Assembly: GCF_011078175.1 (NCBI RefSeq)
Contig: NZ_JAALCJ010000005.1
Coordinates: forward strand, 124,001 to 188,000
From: Enterobacter cloacae
Lineage (GTDB): Bacteria > Pseudomonadota > Gammaproteobacteria > Enterobacterales > Enterobacteriaceae
Length of the DNA stretch: 64,000 nt
Direction: 5' to 3'
The notes below the pieces were generated by a model, which worked only from the letters and a program-made list of their open reading frames with translations, was not told where the DNA came from and did not search any database. Position numbers and translations under genes: made by a program. This document shows, in pieces, positions 32,264 through 41,396 of this stretch (positions within the stretch are counted from its first letter, which is position 1; each line of letters starts with the position of its first letter).

Positions 32264-33202
32264 TCATTCAAAATCCCCTTCCACGATCAGGGAATCATCC
32301 CCTCCTTCTGGAGTAACAGCCGCGTACTGCCATGGATTGTGGTAGTTTTCCATTGCCTCGAATACCACTTTCGCCAGCTCGTTGTTGCTGGCGGAGTTAT
32401 GGCACAACATGTACTCAGTATCCGGCAACGACGGAAGTCCCTCTGAGTGACCCAGCACACGCAGGTCGGGGCTCATCATCTCCACCGGACGGGCCGTTAC
32501 GCCAAGCCCGGCCTTCACTGCCGCGCGTACAGCAGGCAATGTTGATGCCACATACGCCAGACGCCATGGGATACTGGCTTCGTTGAGCGCAGCCAGCACC
32601 ATATCGCGGAACGGACTGGGATCGTCCAGCAAGACCAGGGGTATTGGCTCACCTTTTTGCAATACATACTCCGCGGCACAATACCAGTGCGTAGGGGAGG
32701 TACGCAGCGTCAGGCAGTCAAACTGGCCGGGTCGATGCGTGGTGACCACCAGGTCAACCTCGTTTTCGTTCAACATCTCAACCATGAAGGCATTGCGTTT
32801 AACGCTAACGTCCAGGGCAAGCTTCGGATAAACCGAGCTAATCCGATTGAGAAGGAAGGGCAGAATGGTATCTGCTGATTCATCTGACGCCCCTAATGTT
32901 AACACCCCCTGAAGGTTGCTAAACATTAATGACATACAGGCTTCATCATTAAAGCGCAGTATCTTTCTGGCATAACCCAGAAGCTGAATACCATGTTCTG
33001 TTAAAAGCTTATTACGTCCATGACGCGCAAAAAGCTCTTTACCCACCAGTTGTTCCAGCCGCTGCATTTGCTGACTCACGGCGGACTGGGTACGGCAAAC
33101 GGCGGCAGCAGCTGCTGCAAAAGTGTTGAGATCGGCGACCGCAACAAACGTTCTCAGCAGATCGAGGTCGAGATTCATTATCGGACGATTTGCATTTATC
33201 AT
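32264..33202 (-). CDS. lrhA: LysR-type transcriptional regulator LrhA
   Basis: LysR-family regulator of 312 residues. The N-terminal winged helix is [46 protein letters not shown] in segments typical of the family, followed by an effector domain with [18 protein letters not shown]. In E. coli LrhA represses flhDC, and so flagella, and also affects type 1 fimbriae and RpoS. It is transcribed away from alaA behind a very long upstream region. The start MINANRP at 33202 gives the E. coli length; MNLDLDLL nine codons... later is an alternative. Confidence 0.95.
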   Translation of the reverse strand: MINANRPIMNLDLDLLRTFVAVADLNTFAAAAAAVCRTQSAVSQQMQRLEQLVGKELFARHGRNKLLTEHGIQLLGYARKILRFNDEACMSLMFSNLQGVLTLGASDESADTILPFLLNRISSVYPKLALDVSVKRNAFMVEMLNENEVDLVVTTHRPGQFDCLTLRTSPTHWYCAAEYVLQKGEPIPLVLLDDPSPFRDMVLAALNEASIPWRLAYVASTLPAVRAAVKAGLGVTARPVEMMSPDLRVLGHSEGLPSLPDTEYMLCHNSASNNELAKVVFEAMENYHNPWQYAAVTPEGGDDSLIVEGDFE

Positions 33203-34139
33203 ATCTTTTCACTTTCAGGTTGCTCGTGCGGAGCTGCCCGGGTTGAAGCTGTGTGTAACAGTTAAGCAATTCCTTCTGAAGAGTTTCCCTCGCATCCCGG
33301 CCCGGCAGACTGCCTGACAGATAGTTATTGTACTGTGGTATATCAACAGTCAGAAATCACGTTTCATGACGTTATTTTTATGCTCTTGCATTCAGGATAT
33401 TTCGTTGTTTGCAGGTCGATGTAAATACCATTAAGAGTAAGACATGTTTTCTGCCATCTATATCGCAGCATTGCCAACGTAGCAAGAAGTGACTTACCCA
33501 ATCAGCCAGAGATAACTTTAACAATAACAATCGATTAATAAAGGGAAGCAGACGGCGATATACGTAACAGGCCTATCGCTATACTGCAATCCCGAAACAC
33601 ATCTTAACCCAAATCCACTATATTTATAAGTCTTATTGCAATATAAAGGATTTACCGCCAATGATAAGCAACTACACTCTTTTTATTAAAATTAACGAAA
33701 GTTGCATTTTCGTCGTTAATAATAAATAAAGTTTAATTTAGATTCAGGCCATTCATTAATAACCCTTAACATTAATTTCACATGAGTAACTTTTAACCTG
33801 GCTTTGCTAATATGGCAATCGGTATCTCAGCATTCAGGTTTTACGAATGATTACTCATAGGGACTTATGCCTCAGCCCGGATCGGTTTTTTATTTACTAC
33901 AGAACAATATTCATATTTAAATTGAAATATCAGCATAAAATACCTGCAAATCGACCTTATCGTGGTAAATTCAGGCGCAAAATCACTCCCTCGTTAGAGT
34001 AAGCGATCGCAGCGGCACTTGCCGGTTGTACAAAATCTTCTTCTGTGTACCCTTCAAAACGAAGCGTGGTGGGAGTACATTGTTCCGTGCACACTTCCAC
34101 GGCAGGAAGTTGCAATAATAGCGAAAAGGTTAAAGGTTC
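33203..34139. promoter_or_regulatory. 937-base AT-rich region between lrhA and alaA
   Basis: This is the longest gap in the window, between divergent lrhA and alaA. It is clearly more AT-rich than its surroundings, notably 33600-33960. No conserved protein was recognised. It should hold the lrhA promoter with a long leader, and the alaA promoter. A 22-codon reading frame at 33661-33729 is listed separately. The sequence just before alaA (AAAGG then four bases to ATG) is a good ribosome site. Confidence 0.5.
33661..33729 (+). CDS. Candidate 22-residue small ORF, unproven
   Basis: An ATG at 33661 opens MISNYTLFIKINESCIFVVN and ends NK at TAA. A purine-rich AAAGGA lies 10 bases upstream, a little far for a ribosome site. 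The encoded peptide is hydrophobic with few charges. AT-rich intergenic DNA often holds such frames by chance, so this is only a candidate. Confidence 0.2.
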   Translation: MISNYTLFIKINESCIFVVNNK

Positions 34140-35354
34140 ATGTCCCCTATCGAAAAATCCAGCAAGCTCGACAACGTCTGTTACGACATCCGTGGCCCGG
34201 TTCTCAAAGAGGCAAAACGCCTTGAAGAGGAAGGCAATAAGGTTCTGAAACTCAACATCGGCAACCCCGCGCCTTTTGGTTTTGAAGCGCCGGATGAGAT
34301 CCTGGTGGATGTGATCCGTAACCTGCCCACTGCACAAGGCTACTGCGATTCAAAAGGGCTCTACTCCGCCCGTAAAGCCATCATGCAGCATTATCAAGCT
34401 CGCGGCATGCGCGACGTCACCGTTGAAGATATCTACATTGGCAACGGTGTCTCGGAACTGATCGTTCAGGCGATGCAGGCGCTGCTCAACAGCGGCGACG
34501 AAATGCTGGTTCCCGCCCCGGACTATCCCCTGTGGACGGCTGCGGTGTCCTTATCCAGCGGTAAAGCGGTGCACTACCTGTGCGACGAATCGTCTGACTG
34601 GTTCCCGGATCTGGATGATATTCGCGCCAAAATAACCCCACGCACCCGTGGTATCGTGATTATTAACCCGAATAACCCGACGGGCGCGGTTTACTCAAAA
34701 GAGCTGCTGATGGAGATCGTCGAGATCGCCCGCCAGCACAACCTGATCATCTTTGCCGATGAAATTTACGACAAGATCCTGTATGACGCGGCGCAGCACC
34801 ACTCTATCGCCGCGCTGGCGCCCGATCTGCTAACGGTCACCTTTAACGGACTGTCTAAAACTTACCGCGTGGCCGGCTTCCGTCAGGGCTGGATGGTACT
34901 GAACGGTCCAAAAAAACATGCGAAAGGCTATATTGAAGGGCTGGAGATGCTGGCATCCATGCGTCTGTGCGCCAACGTACCGGCGCAACATGCGATCCAG
35001 ACCGCGCTCGGGGGCTATCAAAGCATCAGTGAGTTTATCGTCCCAGGCGGCCGCCTGTATGAACAGCGCAACCGCGCATGGGAATTGATTAACGATATTC
35101 CGGGCGTCTCCTGCGTGAAGCCTAACGGCGCGCTGTACATGTTCCCGAAAATCGACGCGAAGCGCTTCAATATTCACGACGACCAGAAAATGGTGCTCGA
35201 CTTCCTGTTGCAGGAAAAAGTGCTGCTGGTTCAGGGTACGGCGTTTAACTGGCCGTGGCCGGATCATGTGCGTATCGTCACCCTGCCGCGCGAAGACGAT
35301 CTCGAAATGGCCATCAGCCGCTTCGGGCGCTTCCTCTCCGGATACCATCAGTAA
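34140..35354 (+). CDS. alaA: Alanine-synthesizing aminotransferase AlaA
   Basis: Class I PLP aminotransferase of 404 residues, the main glutamate-pyruvate transaminase in E. coli. It shows IGNGVSELIVQAMQALL, the NPNNPTGAVYS motif, FADEIYDKILYD and the Schiff-base lysine in TFNGLSKTYRVAGFRQGW. The C-terminal Arg region is WPDHVRIVTLP. It is one residue shorter than E. coli AlaA at the C-terminus. It is followed by a REP-like element and then yfbR. Confidence 0.95.
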   Translation: MSPIEKSSKLDNVCYDIRGPVLKEAKRLEEEGNKVLKLNIGNPAPFGFEAPDEILVDVIRNLPTAQGYCDSKGLYSARKAIMQHYQARGMRDVTVEDIYIGNGVSELIVQAMQALLNSGDEMLVPAPDYPLWTAAVSLSSGKAVHYLCDESSDWFPDLDDIRAKITPRTRGIVIINPNNPTGAVYSKELLMEIVEIARQHNLIIFADEIYDKILYDAAQHHSIAALAPDLLTVTFNGLSKTYRVAGFRQGWMVLNGPKKHAKGYIEGLEMLASMRLCANVPAQHAIQTALGGYQSISEFIVPGGRLYEQRNRAWELINDIPGVSCVKPNGALYMFPKIDAKRFNIHDDQKMVLDFLLQEKVLLVQGTAFNWPWPDHVRIVTLPREDDLEMAISRFGRFLSGYHQ

Positions 35355-35366
35355 CGCTGACTTTCC

Positions 35367-35396
35367 GCCGGGTAGCCGTGCGCTTACCCGGCCTGC
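35367..35396. repeat. REP-like palindrome between alaA and yfbR
   Basis: GCCGGGTAGCCGTGCGC followed by TTACCCGGCCTGC is a typical REP unit: a GC-rich imperfect palindrome with central mismatches. It lies 12 bases after the alaA stop. Confidence 0.75.
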
Positions 35397-35471
35397 AACA
35401 TCCGCAAATTTGCATCTTCCCTCCCCTCCCCGCACAATGAAGTCTGTCGCAGTGAAGACATAAGGTAACCT

Positions 35472-36071
35472 ATGAGTCAGAGTCATTTCTTTGCCCACCT
35501 CTCCCGCCTGAAACTCATCAACCGCTGGCCGCTGATGCGCAACGTGCGTACTGAAAATGTGTCTGAGCACAGTTTACAGGTTGCCATGGTCGCGCACGCG
35601 CTGGCCGCGATTAAAAACCGCAAATTCAACGGGCAGGTGAATGCCGAACGTATCGCCCTGCTGGCGATGTACCACGATGCATCGGAAGTGCTGACCGGGG
35701 ATCTGCCGACGCCGGTGAAATATTTCAACTCGCAGATTGCGCAGGAATATAAGGCCATTGAGAAGATTGCCCAGCAGAAGCTGATCGACATGGTGCCTGA
35801 AGAGCTGCGCGATATCTTTGAGCCGCTGCTCGACGAGCATCAGTATACGGAAGAGGAGAAATCCCTGGTTAAGCAGGCCGATGCGCTGTGCGCCTACCTG
35901 AAATGTCTGGAAGAGCTGTCCGCCGGGAATAACGAGTTTTTGCTGGCGAAATCACGCCTGGAGAAAACGCTCGACTCTCGCCGTAGCGAGGAGATGGACT
36001 ACTTTATGGCGGTGTTTGTGCCGAGCTTCCATTTGTCGCTGGATGAGATCAGCCAGGATTCGCCGCTTTAA
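35472..36071 (+). CDS. yfbR: 5'-Deoxynucleotidase YfbR
   Basis: HD-domain phosphohydrolase of 199 residues that removes the 5'-phosphate from deoxyribonucleoside monophosphates. Metal ligands seen in the E. coli structure are all present: His33 (SEHS), His68-Asp69 (MYHDASEV) and Asp137 (KQADALCAY). Length and sequence match E. coli YfbR. A ribosome site AAGGTAA precedes the ATG. Confidence 0.95.
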   Translation: MSQSHFFAHLSRLKLINRWPLMRNVRTENVSEHSLQVAMVAHALAAIKNRKFNGQVNAERIALLAMYHDASEVLTGDLPTPVKYFNSQIAQEYKAIEKIAQQKLIDMVPEELRDIFEPLLDEHQYTEEEKSLVKQADALCAYLKCLEELSAGNNEFLLAKSRLEKTLDSRRSEEMDYFMAVFVPSFHLSLDEISQDSPL

Positions 36072-36155
36072 CGGTTCGCCCTGCGGCGCTGCGCTTGCAG
36101 GGCCAACAAGTCGAGTTGGCCGGGTAAGGCTAAGGCGCGTCCGCCACCCGGCGAT
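36072..36155. repeat. REP-like elements between yfbR and yfbS
   Basis: Two GC palindromic pieces follow the yfbR stop: GCCCTGCGGCGCTGCGCTTG with CAGGGC, and GGCCGGGTAAGGC with CGCCACCCGGCG. They have the size and composition of REP units and separate the convergent genes yfbR and yfbS. No T-run terminator is evident. Confidence 0.65.
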
Positions 36156-36159
36156 GATC

Positions 36160-37992
36160 TCAAAACGGGAACAGAACCGGAATTAACACCACGCACACCA
36201 GCATCACCAGCACGGTGAACGGCACGCCAATCTTCACGAAATCGCTAAACTTATAGTTCCCTGGCCCCAGCACCAGCGTATTGACCGGGGAAGAGACCGG
36301 CGTTATAAATGCTGCGGATGCCGCCATCGCAACCATCATCGCAAATGGATACGGTGAAACGCCCATCGATTTCGCCATCGCCAGCGCAATGGGTGCCATC
36401 AACACCGCCGTGGCGGTATTGGAGATGAATAAACCAATGGTGGCGCACATGACGAACAGGCAAACCATCATCAGGTACGGACCATATCCCCCGCCCGCGT
36501 CCATTAAGCCTTTCACGATCAAATCCACCCCGCCGGTTTTCTGTAGCGCCAGGGCAAAAGGCATCATCCCGACAATAAGAATGATGCTCGGCCAGTGAAT
36601 CGCTTTGTAGGCGCTTTCGGCGTCGATACAGCGGAATTTGCCCATTAACAGACAGGCGATTATCGCCGCCACCGGGTTAGGGATCTCGTCCGTCAGCATC
36701 AGGGCAACCATCAATACCAGGCAAAAAATCGCATGGGGCGCCTGGCTGTGCGCCGGTGATGCATCGCTCTCTTCAATCGGCATATTCAGCACCACAAAAT
36801 CGCGGCCTTTCTGCCCGAGCTGGCTAATCAGTTTCCAGTTGCCGACCACGAGGAAGATATCCCCCAGCAGGATCGGCTCATCCACCACCGCCCCTTCAAG
36901 GGCTACGCCATCGCGCTTCAGGCCCACCACGTTGAGGCCATAGCGGGTACGAAAGCCGATTTCACGCACGGTTTTGCCCAATAATTCTGATTCGGGGATC
37001 AGCGACACCTCGGCCATTCCCACATCCAGCGCCTGGTCGGAGAAATACTCGCCGCGCAGCACCATCGGCTCCAGCAGCTGCTCGCTACAAAACTCCCGCA
37101 GATCCACGTCCGCGGTGGACATATCAATCAGCAGGACGTCACGCGCGCGAAACTCGGACACCCCGTTCACGTTAACGATCACCCGACGAAAACGACGCCA
37201 GCGCTCAACCCCGATGACGTTCGCGCCATAGCGTTCGCGTAGCTTAAGGTCATCCAGCCGCTGCCCCACCATAGGCGACCCCGGGCGGATAGCCAGACGT
37301 CGGGCACGCCCGGTCAGACGGTACTCTTTAATCAGATCGCGGAAAGTGCGCCGCTTCCAGCCCTCTTTGGTTTTGTCCTGCTTCTCCCCTTTCAGCGCGA
37401 AACGGGTCAATAGCATATAGATAATGCCCATCACCAGTACTACCAGCCCGATCGGCGTAACGCTAAAAAAGCTAAACCCCTCAAACCCTTCACGGATCAG
37501 CTCGCTGTTCACGACGAGGTTCGGCGGCGTCGCGACCAGCGTCATCATGCCGCTGATAAGCCCGGCAAAGCTCAACGGCATCATCAGCCGCGACGGGGAA
37601 ATCTGCATTCTCATGCAGACGCTTAACACGACCGGAATAAAGATGGCCACGACCCCCGTAGAGCTCATAAACGCGCCCAGCCCGGCGACCGTCAGCATCA
37701 AATAAATCAGCATTTTGGTTTCACTGCTGCCCGCCACCTCAACCAGCCACGCCCCCATCATCGTCGCCACGCCGGTGCGTACCAGCCCGTCGCCAATAAT
37801 AAACAGGGCGGCAATCAAAATAACGTTGGGATCGCTAAAGCCGGAAAAAGCCTCCGGCAGGGAAAGCGTACCGCTCAGAACGAAAGCGACAATCACAAAC
37901 AGGGCGACGGCATCCATGCGCACCTTGCCCGTTGCAAAAAGAAGGATGGCGATTAACAGCAGGCTCAGGACCCAAATCAGTTCACCGTTCAC
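36160..37992 (-). CDS. yfbS: SLC13-type inner membrane transporter YfbS
   Basis: Predicted anion or dicarboxylate transporter of 610 residues. About five N-terminal helices ([35 protein letters not shown]) are followed by two regulatory TrkA-C domains near 210-390 ([46 protein letters not shown]). A second helix block ends at [27 protein letters not shown]. This layout is that of the DASS/SLC13 family with RCK inserts. The substrate is unknown. It lies 75 bases after yfbT, with a terminator between. Confidence 0.92.
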   Translation of the reverse strand: MNGELIWVLSLLLIAILLFATGKVRMDAVALFVIVAFVLSGTLSLPEAFSGFSDPNVILIAALFIIGDGLVRTGVATMMGAWLVEVAGSSETKMLIYLMLTVAGLGAFMSSTGVVAIFIPVVLSVCMRMQISPSRLMMPLSFAGLISGMMTLVATPPNLVVNSELIREGFEGFSFFSVTPIGLVVLVMGIIYMLLTRFALKGEKQDKTKEGWKRRTFRDLIKEYRLTGRARRLAIRPGSPMVGQRLDDLKLRERYGANVIGVERWRRFRRVIVNVNGVSEFRARDVLLIDMSTADVDLREFCSEQLLEPMVLRGEYFSDQALDVGMAEVSLIPESELLGKTVREIGFRTRYGLNVVGLKRDGVALEGAVVDEPILLGDIFLVVGNWKLISQLGQKGRDFVVLNMPIEESDASPAHSQAPHAIFCLVLMVALMLTDEIPNPVAAIIACLLMGKFRCIDAESAYKAIHWPSIILIVGMMPFALALQKTGGVDLIVKGLMDAGGGYGPYLMMVCLFVMCATIGLFISNTATAVLMAPIALAMAKSMGVSPYPFAMMVAMAASAAFITPVSSPVNTLVLGPGNYKFSDFVKIGVPFTVLVMLVCVVLIPVLFPF

Positions 37993-38030
37993 AACATGTC
38001 CTTGTCAGTGGAGGAGAAGCAATTTTGCCA

Positions 38031-38056
38031 TAAAAAAGCCCCGGTAATGCGGGGCT
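38031..38056 (-). terminator. yfbT terminator
   Basis: On the minus strand AGCCCCG-CATTAC-CGGGGCT is followed by TTTTTTA. The seven-base-pair stem and T-run make a good intrinsic terminator 12 bases after the yfbT stop. It would reduce read-through into yfbS. Confidence 0.85.
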
Positions 38057-38067
38057 ATATCATGGGA

Positions 38068-38733
38068 TTACATTTTTAGCGAGACAGTTACAATGCCGTC
38101 AGACGCTTTCGAGACGTCGAGGGCGTTCAGCGTGTTTAGCACATAATCCGCCTCCTCCAGCCGGGGGGACTCCGCCGGGACGTTGACTGCGATGACGTGG
38201 CATCCCGCCTTCAGCCCAGCCAGAACGCCTGCCGCCGCGTCTTCCACCACGACGCACTCCGCTGGCGCAAGGCCAAGCAGTTCAGCGCCGAGCAGAAAGG
38301 CATCCGGCTCAGGCTTGCCGCGCGTCACGCGCTCAGCGGTAATGAAAACGTCCGGCGTCGGTAAATCTGCCGCTTTATGACGGGCATGCGCGACGGGAAC
38401 CGAGCCGGAAGTGACGATAGCCCACGGGATCTGCGCTTCATTCAGGTGCTCAAGCAGTTCACGCGCACCGGGCAGCGCGGTGATGCCCTCGGTATCGGTA
38501 GCTTCAACCTGCTCAAGATAGCGGAACTCCGCCTGAATCTCGTCCTCAGAACGTCCCGCAAGGAAATGCCGCAATGAGGTAATGGCCTGTTTGCCATGGA
38601 TGAAATTCAGTACGTCCTGATGGTCGATGCCGTGCCGGTCGGCCCAGTGGCACCATGAGCGCTCCACTACCGGCAGCGAATCCACCAGCGTACCGTCCAG
38701 ATCAAACAGAAAACCTTTACACTGCACACGCAC
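38068..38733 (-). CDS. yfbT: HAD-family sugar phosphatase YfbT (HxpA)
   Basis: Phosphatase of 221 residues in the beta-phosphoglucomutase-like HAD group. Motif I is FLFDLDGTLVDSLPVVE with both catalytic aspartates, motif II is AIVTSGS, motif III is the lysine in RGKPEPDAF and motif IV is VVEDAAAGVLAG. E. coli YfbT dephosphorylates small sugar phosphates such as fructose-1-phosphate, also named HxpA. The protein is slightly longer than in E. coli, with extra residues near the C-terminus. It follows yfbU by five bases. Confidence 0.93.
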   Translation of the reverse strand: MRVQCKGFLFDLDGTLVDSLPVVERSWCHWADRHGIDHQDVLNFIHGKQAITSLRHFLAGRSEDEIQAEFRYLEQVEATDTEGITALPGARELLEHLNEAQIPWAIVTSGSVPVAHARHKAADLPTPDVFITAERVTRGKPEPDAFLLGAELLGLAPAECVVVEDAAAGVLAGLKAGCHVIAVNVPAESPRLEEADYVLNTLNALDVSKASDGIVTVSLKM

Positions 38734-38738
38734 CTCCG

Positions 38739-39233
38739 TCAGGCATTAATGATTTGTTGAATTTCGTTGCTGCTTAAATGGTACTGACGCGGACAGGCGT
38801 GCCACGCGCTCAGCATACGTTGATATTTATCCCACATCGGGGTCTGGGCGTTGAAGCCGTGCGTACCTGCATCAAAATGGGTGTAGCGCCCTTCGGTATT
38901 CACCATAAAGCGCACATAGCTCAGATAGCGCGCTTCCGTCGCGGCATCAAAGCCCAGGAACGTCACGCGGCGCTCGTCAATGGACTGCTGGTCCTTCAGA
39001 TTGGTCCAGGACACATGAAGCGCATGGTACATCTCCATGATGTCGATAACGATACGGCAGGTTTCCTCTTTCAGTTCGCCAAATTCGCGATCCAGTTCGC
39101 GCATTTGCAAGCCAAAGCCACGTTCAACAATGGTTTGCAGGCGGCTGTAGCGCGCAGCGTTATCGGGATCAAGCATAGTCATCATCTTGTACTGGTTAGA
39201 CAAAATCAGACGTTGAGCATGGGTCATTTCCAT
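38739..39233 (-). CDS. yfbU: YfbU family protein
   Basis: Conserved protein of 164 residues, all helical by appearance. It opens [22 protein letters not shown] and includes [23 protein letters not shown] and [17 protein letters not shown]. These match E. coli YfbU closely. Overproduction in E. coli has been linked to cell death, but its normal role is unknown. The ATG at 39233 gives the family length; an in-frame extension upstream would read through the yfbV terminator. Confidence 0.92.
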   Translation of the reverse strand: MEMTHAQRLILSNQYKMMTMLDPDNAARYSRLQTIVERGFGLQMRELDREFGELKEETCRIVIDIMEMYHALHVSWTNLKDQQSIDERRVTFLGFDAATEARYLSYVRFMVNTEGRYTHFDAGTHGFNAQTPMWDKYQRMLSAWHACPRQYHLSSNEIQQIINA

Positions 39234-39262
39234 CTTTCGACTCCTGTAGCGCATTGCACTGT

Positions 39263-39297
39263 AAAAAAAAGACACGGTAACTGATTGTTACTGTGCC
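39263..39297 (-). terminator. yfbV terminator
   Basis: On the minus strand the stem GGCACAGTAAC/GTTACCGTGTC has one mismatch, one G-U pair and a five-base loop, and is followed by eight T. It is a strong intrinsic terminator 29 bases past the yfbV stop and just upstream of yfbU. Confidence 0.9.
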
Positions 39298-39325
39298 TTC
39301 TTTTGGTCGTCGTTTCGATGATCAA

Positions 39326-39781
39326 TCACAAGTCATCGAGGAATGTTTTATCAAGCTGTTTAAACGCGCGCTTGAGGGTGTCCGCGAGCGCCTGGTAATC
39401 CGGCTTGCCTTCCACTGGGGCAAGCGCCTGGCCGGCCTCTTCCAGTTTTCCACGCACTTCATAAAACCAGTGTAAAATAGAGGGAGGAAGTGGCGTGACG
39501 GAACGTTTACCTAACCACCATAACCCCTGCATCGGCAGGCTTAACGCAAAGAGCGCCGTCGCGACGGCAGGCCCCAGTTGTCCACCTAACGCTATTTGCC
39601 AGCATAGGGTAAAAACGGCAATCGGGGGCATAAAGCGAATCGCGTAGCGCGTGGCACGGATGGTGCGATTTTCAATAAACATCGGCGCGAGGCGCTTTTC
39701 CATTGGCCACGTCTTTGAGTAATGCTGCCCCCGGCGAAACAGACTGAAGAAGTTCACGGACGGGATTTCGGGTGTTGACAT
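39326..39781 (-). CDS. yfbV: UPF0208 membrane protein YfbV
   Basis: Inner-membrane protein of 151 residues with two hydrophobic segments near 47-66 and 70-92. In E. coli YfbV helps insulate the Ter macrodomain of the chromosome together with MatP. The N-terminus [26 protein letters not shown] and the acidic C-terminus KTFLDDL are conserved. It is divergent from ackA. Confidence 0.92.
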   Translation of the reverse strand: MSTPEIPSVNFFSLFRRGQHYSKTWPMEKRLAPMFIENRTIRATRYAIRFMPPIAVFTLCWQIALGGQLGPAVATALFALSLPMQGLWWLGKRSVTPLPPSILHWFYEVRGKLEEAGQALAPVEGKPDYQALADTLKRAFKQLDKTFLDDL

Positions 39782-40117
39782 GGCTGTACCTCAACTTCAC
39801 ATATAAAAATTAAAATTTTCGTGCAAAACCACAACAGGCTATGACAACGTTCAAAATATTTTGTCATCGCTACCCCGTATCGGGTATCCTGTGCCAGCCT
39901 GATAGGCCGTAGACGATAAGTGTAAACTCGTCAAATTATCGCATATTATGCCATTGTCTGAAAAATGTTCAAAATGGCTTAAAATCATAGGTATTTCTTC
40001 CATCCTGCCAGAATGTTCGTTTGGCATGATGTTAATCATAAATGTCTGGGTCAGCATGCGTTACGCTTTTAGACTCACTGACGTTTTTTTAGCCACGTAT
40101 CAATAATAGGTACTTCC
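39782..40117. promoter_or_regulatory. Divergent yfbV/ackA control region
   Basis: This 336-base AT-rich gap must hold the ackA-pta promoter and that of yfbV. TATTAT at 39945-39950 (within CGCATATTATGCC) is a possible -10 for ackA but has a weak -35 (TGTAAA). A small palindrome, TACCC...GGGTA, lies at 39871-39886. Nothing else was recognised. Confidence 0.4.
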
Positions 40118-41320
40118 ATGTCGAGTAAGTTAGTACTGGTTCTGAACTGCGGTAGCTCCTCACTGAAATTTGCCATCCTCGATGCGCTCAACGGTGACGA
40201 GTACCTCTCTGGTTTGGCCGAATGTTTCCATCTGCCTGAAGCACGTATCAAGTGGAAGATGGACGGCAGCAAACAAGAAGCGGCTTTAGGTGCAGGCGCC
40301 GCTCACAGTGAAGCGCTGAACTTTATCGTTAACACTATTCTGGCACAAAAACCAGAACTGTCTGCTCAGCTGACCGCGATTGGTCACCGTATCGTCCACG
40401 GCGGCGAAAAATACACCAAATCCGTGATCATTGACGACACCGTGATCCAGGGTATCAAAGATGCTGCGCCGTTTGCGCCACTGCACAACCCTGCTCACCT
40501 GATCGGTATCACTGAAGCGCTGAAATCCTTCCCGAATCTGAAAGACAAAAACGTTGCCGTGTTCGACACCGCGTTCCATCAGACCATGCCGGAAGAGTCT
40601 TACCTCTACGCCCTGCCGTACAACCTGTATAAAGAGCACGGCGTACGTCGCTACGGCTTCCACGGTACCAGCCACTACTATGTGACGCAGGAAGCCGCGA
40701 AAGTCCTGAACAAGCCGGTTGAAGAGCTGAACATCATCACCTGCCACCTGGGTAACGGTGGTTCCGTTTCGGCTATCCGCAACGGTGAATGTGTTGATAC
40801 CTCTATGGGTCTGACCCCGCTGGAAGGTCTGGTGATGGGTACCCGTACCGGTGACATCGACCCGGCGATCATCTTCTTCCTGCACGACAACCTGGGCATG
40901 AGCGTTGATCAAATCAACAAAATGCTGACCAAAGAGTCTGGCCTGCTGGGTCTGACCGAAGTCACCAGCGACTGCCGTTACGTTGAAGACAACTACGACG
41001 CGAAAGAAGACGCTAAACGTGCAATGGACGTTTACTGCCACCGTCTGGCGAAGTACATCGGTTCTTACACTGCACTGATGGACGGTCGTCTGGACGCGGT
41101 TATCTTCACCGGTGGTATCGGTGAAAACGCGGCAATGGTGCGTGAACTGTCCCTGGGTAAACTGGGCGTTCTGGGCTTCGACGTTGATCACGAGCGTAAC
41201 CTGGCTGCCCGCTTCGGCAAGTCTGGCTTCATCAACAAAGAAGGCACCCGCCCTGCTATCGTTATCCCAACCAACGAAGAGCTGGTCATCGCGCAAGACG
41301 CGCACCGCCTGACTGCCTGA
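40118..41320 (+). CDS. ackA: Acetate kinase AckA
   Basis: Acetate kinase of 400 residues, converting acetyl phosphate and ADP to acetate and ATP. It has the ASKHA-fold phosphate loop [13 protein letters not shown], the catalytic region [15 protein letters not shown], the PROSITE-type FHGTSHYYV and ATP-binding [11 protein letters not shown] and [14 protein letters not shown]. The length equals E. coli AckA. Codon use is strongly biased, as expected for high expression. It forms an operon with pta, 76 bases downstream, with an intercistronic hairpin between. Confidence 0.98.
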   Translation: MSSKLVLVLNCGSSSLKFAILDALNGDEYLSGLAECFHLPEARIKWKMDGSKQEAALGAGAAHSEALNFIVNTILAQKPELSAQLTAIGHRIVHGGEKYTKSVIIDDTVIQGIKDAAPFAPLHNPAHLIGITEALKSFPNLKDKNVAVFDTAFHQTMPEESYLYALPYNLYKEHGVRRYGFHGTSHYYVTQEAAKVLNKPVEELNIITCHLGNGGSVSAIRNGECVDTSMGLTPLEGLVMGTRTGDIDPAIIFFLHDNLGMSVDQINKMLTKESGLLGLTEVTSDCRYVEDNYDAKEDAKRAMDVYCHRLAKYIGSYTALMDGRLDAVIFTGGIGENAAMVRELSLGKLGVLGFDVDHERNLAARFGKSGFINKEGTRPAIVIPTNEELVIAQDAHRLTA

Positions 41321-41325
41321 TTCCA

Positions 41326-41356
41326 CACCGCCAGCAATGCTGGCGGTGCTGTTTTG
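41326..41356 (+). terminator. Intercistronic attenuator/terminator between ackA and pta
   Basis: CACCGCCAG-CAATG-CTGGCGGTG forms a nine-base-pair GC stem directly after the ackA stop and is followed by CTGTTTTG. The short T-run suggests partial termination, giving less pta than ackA mRNA. Confidence 0.75.
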
Positions 41357-41396
41357 TAACCCGCCCAATCGCGGCGGTAACGAAAGAGGATAAACC

